Assembly (NCBI GenBank): GCA_963969345.1
Contig: OZ017768.1
Coordinates: forward strand, 5,046,718-5,110,717
DNA length: 64,000 bases
From: Turbatrix aceti
Taxonomy: Eukaryota; Nematoda; Chromadorea; Rhabditida; Panagrolaimidae
Direction: 5' to 3'
Shown: positions 1 to 10,465 of the stretch, one piece after another
Numbering within the stretch: position 1 is the stretch's first letter
How the letters are laid out: each line of letters starts with the position of its first letter
Program-made: the position numbers and the translations under genes
Notes under the pieces: model-generated
Seen by the model: only the letters and a program-made list of their open reading frames with translations
What the model was told of the DNA's origin: nothing
Database searches by the model: none

Positions 1-615
1 AACGCCGGTAGGAATCCTTCAATCCGGATTTTGGTACATTACGCAACGGCTGTCTGAAAAGATGTCTGTCCTTGATTGAAAAAGAAAACTAAAAAAACGT
101 TTGGAGGGGTGCAAACAAGCCTTCGAACGAACAACGCTCTTCTCCTTGAGGCAAAAGAAGTAGTGTTCCGCTTATGCAACCAACAACCAAAACTCTGTTT
201 CGATGAATGATGGAATAGAAAACGTCATTAAATAAAAAAAAAATTTCTGTCTTTCTCTGCGTCGTTCATTTTTCGTGATGTACTACAAAAAAAACGAACG
301 CTATTTAGTGGTCGTTTTTAGTTTTTGAAGCTTGATTAAAAATTGCAATTGCCGCTTTGCCGGCTGGCGGTCTGGTGTTTGTTTTTGGCCGAACACGAAC
401 ATAAACGCAAAAATGTGCATGTTATGCCAACTTTTGACGCTTTGGCGAAAAATATTTGTTTCGCATTTATTTTTATTACGTCAGCAGAGAACACAAAACT
501 GGCACTGTCTGTCTGAAAACTGAATTTAAAAAAATTGTTGACTGCCAAAAAAAACGAAGAAACCTGAACTGGGCAAGAAAATGTTCAAACACCAAGTTTA
601 CATTCAAAATTTTAG
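1..615. other. Probable intron or 5' flank of the first LRR gene
   Basis: This stretch is AT-rich with several A and T runs. It contains no convincing exon, since the open frames around 332-548 and 456-728 lack coding character. It probably belongs to the intron before the exon at 616. Scattered CGAAC and GTTCG words around 290-400 recall the hAT-like element seen elsewhere but do not align well enough to call a copy. Confidence 0.4.
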
Positions 616-2529
616 GAAGTAGGCATCGACATTTTCCACGAACACATGCCGGACCTCACGGGCATCACCATGCGACCACACGGCACGCAACACTTCTGGG
701 AAGGCCTGGATCTGCAATCTTTCCCTAATTTTGAACGCCTCGACACGCTCATCCTCGACAGCTTCAATCTGAGTAAGACTTGGACAAAAAAACGTGCGCG
801 TTTGCAATTATGAATTTTTTTACAGAAGAAGACGCAGAACTGCCACAGAGCATCACAACTCTCGAATGGCAAAATCGGCGTGAAAAATCGTTCGCAGAGG
901 TGATGCCAAAGATCAAAAAACTCCACAACCTGGAGTACCTCCTCGTCGGTCAGGCGGATCTTCAGGCGTCGTGGGACGATTTTCTCGACATCGTCGACGG
1001 GGAAAACATGCCACGGCTCTCCTACCTCATGTTCCGGTTCTGCCGCTTCGGTCGCGAGTCGTACCCCGACAGGGGCGAAGAGGAGCTCCCAGAGATGATG
1101 CCGGGTCGTGAGAACGCGCTAAAACGACTGCAGTTTCTCAAGCTGGATCTCTGCTACGGCTATCTGCCGCGAATTCTCTCCAACTTCCTTGACATGACTT
1201 CAGAGGCTTTGAAAATTGTTTCACTGAACGTTATCAGCGACGAATCCGCCGCGCTTTACACGCAGATCTTCGATATTGTCGCCAAACGGGTGCTACAGCG
1301 AAAAGCGTCGCTCCATCTTGGGCTCCTGCAGAAGAGCAACAACAAGGAAACCGACGGGAGACACGAATTCACCGAGAGGGGCGCGTACCCCACTCCCAGC
1401 GAAGATTTCGAACGGGTTCTGTGGAAATTTGAATCCTCTTTCTGTGGGGATTCAAAGTTGCTGGGAAGCTTTTTCCTGCTCTGCCGATATCCGTATCTCT
1501 CGGATATAAAATTCATACAGTGCCCAGCTCTTGACAACGAGCTACTTGGTGCCATTGCGGCCCGGTGTCCTCGGCTAAAGAAGATATCGCTCATCGGCTG
1601 CGACAAGGTCACCGAAGAAGGCATTCTCCAGTTTTTGACGGCGTTCAGACAACGCAGTTCTAAAAATCTTGACGTGAGTGACACTTGGATCAGGCACGAT
1701 TTTTTTTGTTCGTTGAACAAACATGAACGTTTAAAAAATTTTGTTCATAAAAACGAACGCGAACAAACACGGACGAACATCAAAAATTATTTTTTTACCG
1801 TTTGGACCAACTTTTGTTCACAGTTTTTCTCGATTTTTTCATAGCAAAAAATGCTGAGCAACTTTTTTACTGTTTTTTTTTTGCGTTTTGGACCTTATTT
1901 TTCTAATACTCAAATTTCGTGGCTTATTTTGTTCGTTTTGACTGTTCGAAAAATTTTAAAATGTTTGTAAACAAACATTAAAAACGTAATTTATAAAAAT
2001 TTCGTTCATGTACGAACACGAACAATAAATTTTGAATTTGTTTGCGTACGTACTCAAACGAACACGAACGTTCACACATTTCTAATTTTGACTTTCTGAA
2101 AGCTTTCTTCATCTTTTGCATTTTCAGATCATCTGGAAGCACGACCGACCCCGATTCTCGTCTCCCTCAGGACTGCTTCGTCTCATCACCCCCGAACGCC
2201 TGGACACGCTGCAAGTCAAGCACTACCGAAAATCCTCGGCCAAGCCAAACAGCGGCGAATCCATTGTCATCAGGGACCCAGCCACGGGGAAGAGCCTGGT
2301 CATCCAGGACTACGATCAGAACGACCACCAACGCATTCTCGGCGTCGTGATGCCTTTCGACCTCCCTGAGCAGCCGGAGTCATCCACGCCAGCTCCGCTT
2401 CCGAGCGTTCGTGCGGCTACCCCGGCTCCTGCTCCGGCCCCGGCTCCGGCCCCCTTGGAGAATCTCATGTCCGACCTGCAGACACCTTCCGCTTCTTCCG
2501 AAGACCCTGCTGCAGCTGCGGAGCCGTGA
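616..2529 (+). CDS. Leucine-rich-repeat protein, AMN1/F-box-LRR-like, 5' end missing
   Basis: Three exons join in one frame: 616-772, 826-1673 and 2128-2529, ending in TGA. The first exon seen follows a TTTTAG acceptor with no start codon before it, so the N-terminus lies upstream of the window or in an unrecognised exon. At least 468 residues are visible. The middle exon carries irregular leucine-rich repeats; its last one (CPRLKKISLIGCDKVTEEG) has the cysteine-type spacing of AMN1 and F-box-LRR proteins, which usually present substrates to ubiquitin ligases. No F-box is visible, so that role is inference only. The C-terminal exon ends in an Ala/Pro-rich low-complexity tail with alternating AP pairs. 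A poly(A) signal follows at 2741. The 454-nt intron 2 is almost filled by a hAT-like miniature element. The LRR assignment is firm; the specific family is not. Confidence 0.7.
1687..2091 (-). mobile_element. hAT-like miniature element, copy a (diverged)
   Basis: This intronic stretch is rich in GAACGAACA-type words near both ends and aligns by eye with the better-preserved copy at 34614-35018 in the same orientation. Its right end reads, on the minus strand, TTAGAAATGTGTGAACGTTCG, corresponding to the terminal repeat of the other copies. The left end is degraded and no target duplication is seen. It lies wholly inside intron 2 of the LRR gene and has no coding capacity. Confidence 0.6.
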
Positions 2530-2740
2530 ACAGCTCCGTTTTACAATAGTCCACCACTGCCGTTGTCTTTCTCGCCTCCATCTCACCCCACCCGCTTTCT
2601 CCAGTGTGCCGGTGTCCCCTCTTGGCCCCCACCCCGGCCTTGTGCATAGCGCCGCCTCGTCGTAGGCAGAGACCAAGAGAGTATTTGTCCAGATAGAATG
2701 AATGTGTCAAAAACTTACCTAGTTGTTGCGAGGACACACA

Positions 2741-2746
2741 AATAAA
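2741..2746 (+). promoter_or_regulatory. Poly(A) signal AATAAA
   Basis: A canonical AATAAA lies 211 bases after the stop codon of the first LRR gene and is the likely 3' end signal of its transcript. Confidence 0.6.
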
Positions 2747-3024
2747 TAATAACGGGATTACTGGTCGACGAAACATGAGCGCGCGCGTAATCTCGCCCGC
2801 TAACTAAGCCGGAGGCGGATCACGTCGCGCTGACTGACACCCCACATTGATCCAATCAGGAACAAAGTGATCGAAAACGTTTGATACTCATCATAAAATG
2901 CTGGCTGGCAATGAATGCTGGAACAGTATGTGTAATCTGTTTTGTCATGAGCAGCACTCCCCAAGCACCCGCACGCCATTGTTAATTGTGATCTAGTACA
3001 CTATTAGAAGAGTTCACCCATGTT

Positions 3025-4484
3025 ATGAAGACGCTCCTATGCCTGCTCTTAACTATATTGCTCGTAGCTTCCGTCGACGCCAAAAAGAAGAAGAAGACCA
3101 CCGGTGAGGATTGATTTTAGCATCTGGCACGTAGTTCTTGTAATCATACAAAATTAAACATTAGAATAAATGTGTTTTACGTTGTTAGATTAGTTTTGAG
3201 AGTTTGTAAGTTTAAGCGGCTCCGACAACAATAGAGGATACGACGCTTGTTGCGACAACAATGGAGCCAACCACCTTAGCGGTGACGACTGTGGAACCTA
3301 CCACTTTGGCGGCCACTACGATGGAACCTACAACTTTGGAGCCGACAACGCTGGAGCCGACAACGTTAGAGCCAACAACGTTAGAGCCCACGACGTTAGA
3401 GCCAACAACTTTGGAGCCAACCACCTTACTGCCTACGACCCTTGAGCCAACCACTTTAGTCCCCACGACATTAGAACCTACCACGCTGGAACCGACAACG
3501 CTGGAGCCAACGACCTTAGAACCAACGACACTTGAACCTACTACCCTTGAACCGACTACATTGGAACCGACCACAGAAGCTGCCACCACTATGGAACCAA
3601 CCACCGAGGCAGCAACTACGATGGAGCCAACTACAATAGCTCCGACCACTTTGGAACCTACCACAGAAGCTGCTACCACTCTGGAACCTACAACGGAGGC
3701 AGCAACAACCATGGAGCCTACAACGGAAGCGGCAACGACAATGGAACCCACAACAGAGGCAGCAACTACCATGGAACCTACGACGGAAGCTGCTACAACG
3801 ATGGAGCCAACCACGGAGGCTGCAACGACGATGGAACCTACTACAGAAGCCGCTACGACTATGGAACCTACAACTGAAGCGGCCACAACAATGGAACCTA
3901 CAACGGAGGCTGCTACGACCATGGAACCAACTACTGAAGCTGCTACAACTATGGAGCCAACGACGGAAGCAGCAACGACGATGGAACCCACTACAGAAGC
4001 TGCTACAACGATGGAACCCACTACAGAAGCCGATACCACTATGGAACCGACAACTGAAGCAGCCACAACGATGGAGCCAACCACGGAGGCGGCAACTACC
4101 ATGGAACCGACTACTGAGGCTGCTACAACCATGGAGCCTACTACAGAAGCCGCAACGACGATGGAGCCTACTACAGAGGCCGAAACTTCCATGGAACCAA
4201 CAACTGAGGCGGAAACGACGATGGAACCCACTACAGAAGCCGCTACCACTATGGAACCAACGACCGAAGCAGCGACTACGATGGAACCAACTACTGAAGC
4301 AGCTACAACAATGGAGCCAACCACGGAGGCTGCAACGACGATGGAAGCCACAACCGAAGCTGCAACAACCATGGAAGCAACCACCGAAGCTGCCACTACA
4401 ATGGAAGCTACTACAGAAGCAGCAACTACGATGGAGGCAACAACGATAGCCGAAACAACTGCCGAAGCGGCAACCACAGGTTAG
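3025..4484 (+). CDS. Secreted Thr/Pro/Glu-rich mucin-like repeat protein
   Basis: Exon 1 (3025-3103) encodes a clean signal peptide (MKTLLCLLLTILLVASVDA) followed by a lysine run. Exon 2 (3217-4484) continues in frame after a GTTTAAG acceptor. It consists almost entirely of five-residue units: first TTLEP, then a ten-residue alternation TTEAATTMEP, and last TTEAATTMEA. Such Thr/Pro-rich tracts are heavily O-glycosylated in mucins and cuticle or eggshell glycoproteins, so the product is probably an extended secreted glycoprotein; that role is inference. Threonine codons vary freely at the third base among units while the protein repeat stays regular. The reading frame stops at TAG 4482-4484, but GTTAGT at that point could also be a splice donor, so the C-terminus is uncertain. 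No membrane anchor is visible. Confidence 0.75.
3261..4478 (+). repeat. Coding tandem repeat, 15/30-bp units
   Basis: The exon is a coding minisatellite. Its basic unit is 15 bp (Thr-Thr-X-Glu-Pro or variants), which becomes a 30-bp higher-order unit from about 3580 onward. Units differ mostly at synonymous positions, so the DNA is far less uniform than the protein. Confidence 0.9.
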
Positions 4485-4776
4485 TTTTTCCCTTTTTTTC
4501 TTTCAAAACTTCAAAGACGCAAATTCCCGTTGGTCCCGATTTTTTATACTTTTGCGTGTCGTGATAACGTTGAAATGGCCACATCCAGATTTCAATGGCT
4601 AAAGTTGCGGTTACCCGGGCCAAAAAGGAGACTTTGAGTTGAGTTGTGGTCATTTTCCGTATAGGCCCCCAGGGACGCGGTTTGGAGACGAGTTTATGAG
4701 TAGCACGACACTTTTTACATTGCACTAGAGAGGAGCAGAGCGCACAAAAAAAAAAGAGAGAACCCGGATCATCATC

Positions 4777-7164
4777 TTAGACGTCGACCGGCGTTTCGGC
4801 CAGCGGCACAGGCGCGTACGCAGAGACCTTGAAGCCTACGCGGTGGTAGAGCTGGAGGGCGACGAAGGCAAAGACGATGGCGACGCAGAGCGAGATGCCC
4901 ACGAGCGCGAGGAAGTTGACGAAGAAGGCGAAGAGCGTGGGCGCGTAGGCGTCAAACGAGTTGCTGCAGAACGTCTCTGCCGACTCGAGGTACGATTTGA
5001 GCGGATGCTGCCAGTTGTCGGAGAAGCAGTAGTACAGGCTGCGATCGTCGAAATCCGGCTGCACGGATATGAGTCGCGCGAGGGGCAGAACGCCGCAGTC
5101 GCAAGCCAGCGGGTTTTCGGCGACGCTCAGGTGCTGCAGGTAGGACGTTGACAAGGCGGAGTCAAGATTGTCGACGCGAGAGAGATGGTTTCTGCTGATG
5201 TCCAGGCGCAGCAGCATGTGGGGCAGGCTGAAACGGAAACGAATAATTCAGAAAAATCCAAGTTGTAAAAAAACTTACTCTCTCATGTTCAAAGAAACGA
5301 GTCTGTTTCCCGCGAGATTCAGGCTGTTGAGCGCTGTGAGACCCTTCAGAGGCACAACTTCTGTTATCTGGCATTCAGATAAATCGAGCTCAACGAGCTT
5401 GGTTAGCGTCTCCGCAGAATCCAGCCAGCACGTGCGCTCGGTGTCTTCGCCGTCTTCACTCAACTGGAGTTCATTGAGTACGCAGTCGTCCAAAATAGCA
5501 GGATTCTTAGCAAGATGTAGGTGTTGTAAACTCGGCGTACCCCTGAACGCGGCTCCGCCCATGCCATCGCTGCCTAGATCGTTTGCAGAAAGGTCGAGAA
5601 CCAATAATTTAGGCAGGATGAGTGTAGGAAACGCGCGGATGAGGTTTGCAGAGAGATTGAGGTAGCGCAACTCGAATCCGACCTGGGGGAAAGCATCTCC
5701 GTCGAGGGCGAGCAGTCGGTTGTGTGAAACGTCGAGGGTGGTCAGCGAAGAGAAACCCTGCAGGGCGCCAGGCGGGAGCGTCGTGAGCAGGTTGTGGCCT
5801 AGACTTAGCGTTTCCATGTCTTTGAGGGGCCCTGCGAAGGGCCAAGCGTGTAACAGATTGTCCTGTAGGTGAACTATCCGCAGCGTAGGCACGCTCACCG
5901 TTGCTGACGTGATCTTGTTTCTGCTAGCGAAGAACCACTGCAGGCTGGGACAGGCTTCAGCGGTGAGAATGAGACTTTTCTGCGCAGTTCCCGAGATATC
6001 CAGCCACTCAAGCTTAGGACTACATCTTTGCCATCCGATGTTCAAAATCTCCGACGGGAGTACCGAATCATGCAGGTCGAGATGCCGTAATGCCGCTCCT
6101 GGTCCAAGCAACGCACCAAAATTACACGGACTGACATCTGCGTGGGCGAGGTTCAGCGCGGTTAAATTTGCGAGACGAGGACCGGCTGAAGCTTCAACGA
6201 CGACTCCAGGATTTGATCCGAGATCCAGGGTGATCAGGGGCTTCCAGAAGGCAGGAGCTAGGGAAATGTGTCGACAGGCCTCTTCTTCGCAGGACGCAGA
6301 TGCGTGGAAGAGCAGGTGGCTCGAGTTGACCTTTTCCAGACGAGTATCTGCGAGGTAGAGCTGCCGGGAAGGAGGAAGGGCTCCGCCGGACGCGTCAAAG
6401 CCGTTTTCGATAGGGTTCCGGCTGAGGACCAGTTCATCCAGGACCAGACCGTCCGTCAGCCTGTAAATAAATAGGAATTAGTGTTTTTTGGTTCCAAAAC
6501 AACAATTTTTGTCAAAAATAAGCACATTTCCTCAAAATGGACTGTGGCGTTCAAAAACCAAGCAAGCCAGTTTGCTTATTTTTGTTTTTGCAAAGATTGA
6601 TGTCTCATTCGGAGACACATTTTTTTGAACAAAAAACCGTGCTTACTTGAGCTCGACCCTCGAAAGGTCGGTGATTCTGTTTCCGGCCAGATTGACGACC
6701 CTCAGCTTGTCAAGCCGGGAGAATAGCGTCTCAGCGACTTCGTGAAGCTCGTTATCTGCCAGGTGAACAGTCTCCAGGTTAGGAAGAGGGATGAAGCTGA
6801 GCGGATGCACCTTGGTCAGGCCGCAGGCGTTGATGCGGAGCACCCTGAGCAGGGGCGCGTAGGCAAAATGGGGCATGCGTGGTACCGTAGCATTGTGTAC
6901 GTGAAACAAAACAGCCCAGGACGGAAGGTGCACCGTGTTGATGAGAATGTTCGCGCCGGTACAGACGACGGATCTCTGATGCTGGTCGCATAGGCAGTAC
7001 TTGCAGATGGAATGGGCACCTCCTGAGGTAGGCGAGGCGCCATCGAGGTGGATGTAGCGGTAGGGGCTGAAGGAGAGCGCGGGCGGAAACGCCGCAGCCT
7101 GACCGCCGGCGAAGGCTGCGGCGAAGACGGCACCGAGCAACGTGGCCGCAAGCGCGTGCTGCAT
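4777..7164 (-). CDS. LRR single-pass membrane receptor-like protein
   Basis: Exons on the minus strand are 7164-6647, 6460-5279 and 5227-4777, giving 716 residues. ATG 7164 is chosen because it begins a signal peptide (MQHALAATLLGAVFAAAFAG); the frame upstream is open but Arg/Gln-rich and not signal-like. An N-terminal cysteine cap (CKYCLC...VVC) precedes more than ten LRRs of the LxxLxLxxNxL type. A C-terminal cap (NPLACDCG through two further Cys) is followed by one membrane span of about 25 residues (FFVNFLALVGISLCVAIVFAF) and a tail of about 25 residues. This is the layout of extracellular-LRR adhesion or recognition receptors such as the tartan/capricious and LRRTM groups. The short tail shows no kinase or TIR domain, so signalling would need partners. 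Which LRR subfamily it belongs to is not settled. The gene converges on the mucin-like gene. Confidence 0.85.
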
Positions 7165-9837
7165 CTCGACTGCCGCCGTACAACGGTTCGGGCTTGTGGA
7201 TGCGCCCGCTTTTTTGTTCCCAGAGGAGGAGGGCGACGCGAAAAAAACCGACCGCCGCCGTCGTTGCCGTTGCCGTTGCCGTTGCCCGCCCATGCGCTGC
7301 GGTTGCCACGCTCGGCCGGAATGCGCCCGACCCGGCGGAGTGCGTCGGGCTGTCTCCGGGGTCACTGTAGCCCCGGACAGGGATCGAAGTGTTGATTATG
7401 CATAAATGCCGGCTTCAAATCGGTGTTCCGGGTGGTGTCGGATCTGGCAACCAGTGGCATATATATCGTTACCGGTTGCTAGCCAGCCAGAAATGAAGGA
7501 AGCTCGGTTGCCCTTGTCTGCAGGCCGGATGGCATGATTTATTCATAGGAACGAGGCGGACAGCCTGCAATCAACCCTCAAGCGCGGTCGGGCGCAAATC
7601 AAAAAATAGCTCCGTTGCTAACTTTTTTCTCTGAACGGCACAACTTCCTCAAAGTTTCAAAGTCGGTCGAAGGAAGTGAATTTTGCTATTTTTTGTCCCA
7701 AATTGGGCGCTAACGATTGATTCATTCTCCGAGCGGTGCCGTCAGCTGACATTTGTTGCCTGTGGCATGTCCTTATTTTTTTTAAACAAAAACGCTCAGT
7801 TTTCACAGCAAACATAATTTTTGCTCTTTTACCAATTTCCGGGCAGCATGATTTTTTTCGCTGGTTCTTCGAAACGCTCGCGTCGCGTTGAATCGTCTAA
7901 AGTGCGTTGAATCGTCTGAAGAAGCGCCGGCTCCCCTCGGGCACGCTGGGGTCGTTGTTTCTGCTAATTGCATCAATCACGGCCTTCAACCCCTCCTCGA
8001 GGCGACTGCCAACACCCCGCGTCTCGCGGGAGTCCTCGTCACGTCGGGCGACGGACGGGGGGACGGGGGACGGATGGAGGGGATAGCGAGGGTGTCGGAG
8101 CCGACTTGCTTCCGTCGCAGCCGGCGGCGGAAGGAGGCATGCAATCAGCAGTCATTGCAAACTGAATTTGTGGAGCCGCCTGCCGCCTTATGATTGCCAT
8201 TAGTCGTGTTGTTTTTTGGTGGCAGCAGCAAACAGGGAAGAGCCTCGGGGACAGAAATGACATTGTCAACTGGTGTGTCGTAAGTTTTGCTTGCCACTGC
8301 CGGCGCCAGATCGGATTTCATGGAGGGGGCGGCAAGTTATTTGGTGGCTGCCGTCACCAGCCACATTTCAAATCATGTTTATGTTGTTTTTTTTTGGCGC
8401 GAGAGGGACTTTTCCCTTTCCCGGGCGAAAGGAAGGCAGAATTTGTCTGTCATCAAATCAACCAACTCTCAGCTAGCTGTCGGCATTTTGACCAATGGCA
8501 CACGTCTCCGAGACGCGGCTGGCTGCCAGGAGGCAAGAAATGAATCCCTGGGAGAAGTGGTCATATTTTTTTTGGTGCCGGGAGTGTTTCTTGCCGGCGG
8601 GATTCAAAGTTATCCCAGCGCTGCGGGCTATGGGATAACAAACGACGTGCCAGGCTGATTTGATTTATGAAGAATCGCAGGAAAAAGCGATGCAATTATT
8701 CCCTGCCGATGGGGGCGATCAGTTAGTCTTGGCACTGCGCTAATGTCCATATTTGTAAAAAGGGACCAAAAAGTGCCTTCTGAAATCGTACTAAAAAGCA
8801 CTTTGTTCACAGAACGAGCGCAAAGCAAAGAAATAGATCAAAAACCGTCCAACCCGAATTGAATTTCCTCCCTGAACGTTCATCTTCCGTGTCTTCTGAG
8901 ACCCCCTACTCAACATCTTCTCAGGCGCCAACCAGCACTTCCTGCCATCGATTTAGCTGGCTGTCAGCGCGCAATTTCAATTCCCTCTAGGAAATCGCTC
9001 TTCGACACAAACGTGCTGACTGATGTGAGCGTTTTGCTTTGCCGCGTCAGATATTCTGTAGTTTGAGTCACACGACCTCGAAGCACACTTTTTTTTGCGT
9101 TTTGAACAGCAGCACGGCTTCTGTTCTGCGGATGGCTGGCCTCCTCTTATCACGCAAAATTACTCCTCTTCGCCGTGTTCGCTGCAGTGAATTAGAGTTT
9201 CAAGGAGCTGGAAGCAGCGCTGGTAGAAAGTGTTCTACTTGTGTAAATATCAATTTGGCAAAAGAGGGGAGTTCGGGGGACGACGGACTGCGTGTTTGGC
9301 AAATTACGCCACCCAATAAGGGACAAAAACGCCTGAGGGAATTTTTCTACGAGGACTCTTGTCGAAATAATGAAGGTGCATAATTTGCGGCTTCATCTAA
9401 GACGTTGGCTGTACTCGTCGGACCGGCCGCCGACCGCCGACCGCCGACCGACGAATGGCCTGGAAGTAATGGGATTAAGGGACAGAAACGGGACACAGCC
9501 GATGGCGCTGTGGATAAGCGGCGTGCTGGTCTGGGTCTGGGCCTGAGCCTGGAAATCGGGTACCGTAGGGGCCGTAAGGGCCGTAATGTGTGTTATGCAA
9601 CGCACCGATCATCGCGAAACGAAAAAAGCTAGCGAGATGATAAACAAAATAATTTTTTATACATAAATGCGGTTATGAAAATTGAAATTGTTACAAGAAC
9701 TCAATTTCAAAAAGTTGTTTTCTTCAAAAAAAATTATTCTCAGGATCGAAAACGGAATTCCAAACATTAAAATCGGGAGCGTTTTTTATTTTGCGGTTAA
9801 AAAAAAATTTATTCTTGCACGTACACAAAAAATTTAA
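7165..9837. other. Gene-poor stretch upstream of the LRR receptor
   Basis: No convincing exon is seen on either strand. The region presumably contains the minus-strand LRR receptor promoter; a TATATAT run lies at about 7457-7463, roughly 290 bases upstream of that gene's ATG. A short GACCGCCGACC direct repeat occurs near 9425-9450. Open frames around 8190-8660 overlap each other in several frames and look like chance. Confidence 0.4.
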
Positions 9838-10332
9838 ATGCGTAACACTTCAGATCTGCTAACCACGATCCTCGGAATTACGCCAACCGCTGAGGCCAGT
9901 GCAGCAGCGGTCACAGGCAGCACCGAGGGCGCATCAAACGACGATTCTGGCGGCGATAGCGATAGCGACAGTGGCGGTCTTGACACGAGCGATTACACCT
10001 GGTACTACGAAATCATAACCGTCATACCAACGGAGAGCTCCAGACTCGTCGACACCGGAACCGCAAATATCACCTGCACGGGAACCTACGATCTCGTCAC
10101 AGACCACGCGGATTCGTCTGTTGCCAAGAGCGGCATATTTGGCGGTTTTGTGGCGTACCGATCGCTCTGCGAATCCATGTGCACTGCGAACGTCGGCGTG
10201 AGCACGTGCTACGCTTATCTCTACGAGCCGGCCATGTCTGGACGCTGTACTGTATTTTCGCAAATGTTCGATTCGGTCATAACGGCTACCAACAGCACCG
10301 CATCCCTCTACAATCACTGTGCAGCGTCGTAG
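9838..10332 (+). CDS. Small Cys-containing protein or exon, possibly PAN/apple-like
   Basis: An open frame of 164 codons ends in TAG and is followed by AATAAA at 10460, fitting a terminal exon. The first half is Ser/Asp/Gly-rich low complexity. The second half has seven cysteines and a pattern (LCESMC, STCYAYLYEP, GRCTVF) loosely like PAN/apple domains, which bind proteins or sugars outside the cell. Three NxT/S sites fit a secreted product. A stop codon lies directly before ATG 9838, so translation either starts there or enters through the acceptor CACTTCAG ending at 9852 from an unseen upstream exon carrying the signal peptide. I favour the latter because the present N-terminus is a poor signal. 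The domain call is tentative. Confidence 0.5.
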   Translation: MRNTSDLLTTILGITPTAEASAAAVTGSTEGASNDDSGGDSDSDSGGLDTSDYTWYYEIITVIPTESSRLVDTGTANITCTGTYDLVTDHADSSVAKSGIFGGFVAYRSLCESMCTANVGVSTCYAYLYEPAMSGRCTVFSQMFDSVITATNSTASLYNHCAAS

Positions 10333-10459
10333 TTCGCTTCCAATTGAAATTGGTTCCGATCCGTGCCAAACCAAAAATGTAAAAAAAAACAGGAGTGACA
10401 AACAAGTTTTTGTATTTACTTGTTCGTGCTCCGCGTTGTTAGGAATCCAAAGTGGTCAT

Positions 10460-10465
10460 AATAAA
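10460..10465 (+). promoter_or_regulatory. Poly(A) signal AATAAA
   Basis: AATAAA lies 128 bases behind the stop codon of the small Cys-containing exon and supports that exon being the 3' end of a real plus-strand gene. Confidence 0.5.

Noticed and set aside
3212..4477. 421-codon open frame antisense to the mucin-like gene
   Set aside because: The Thr/Pro/Glu/Ala repeat codons never produce stop codons on the opposite strand, so the open frame is a compositional by-product. It has no splice or start support.
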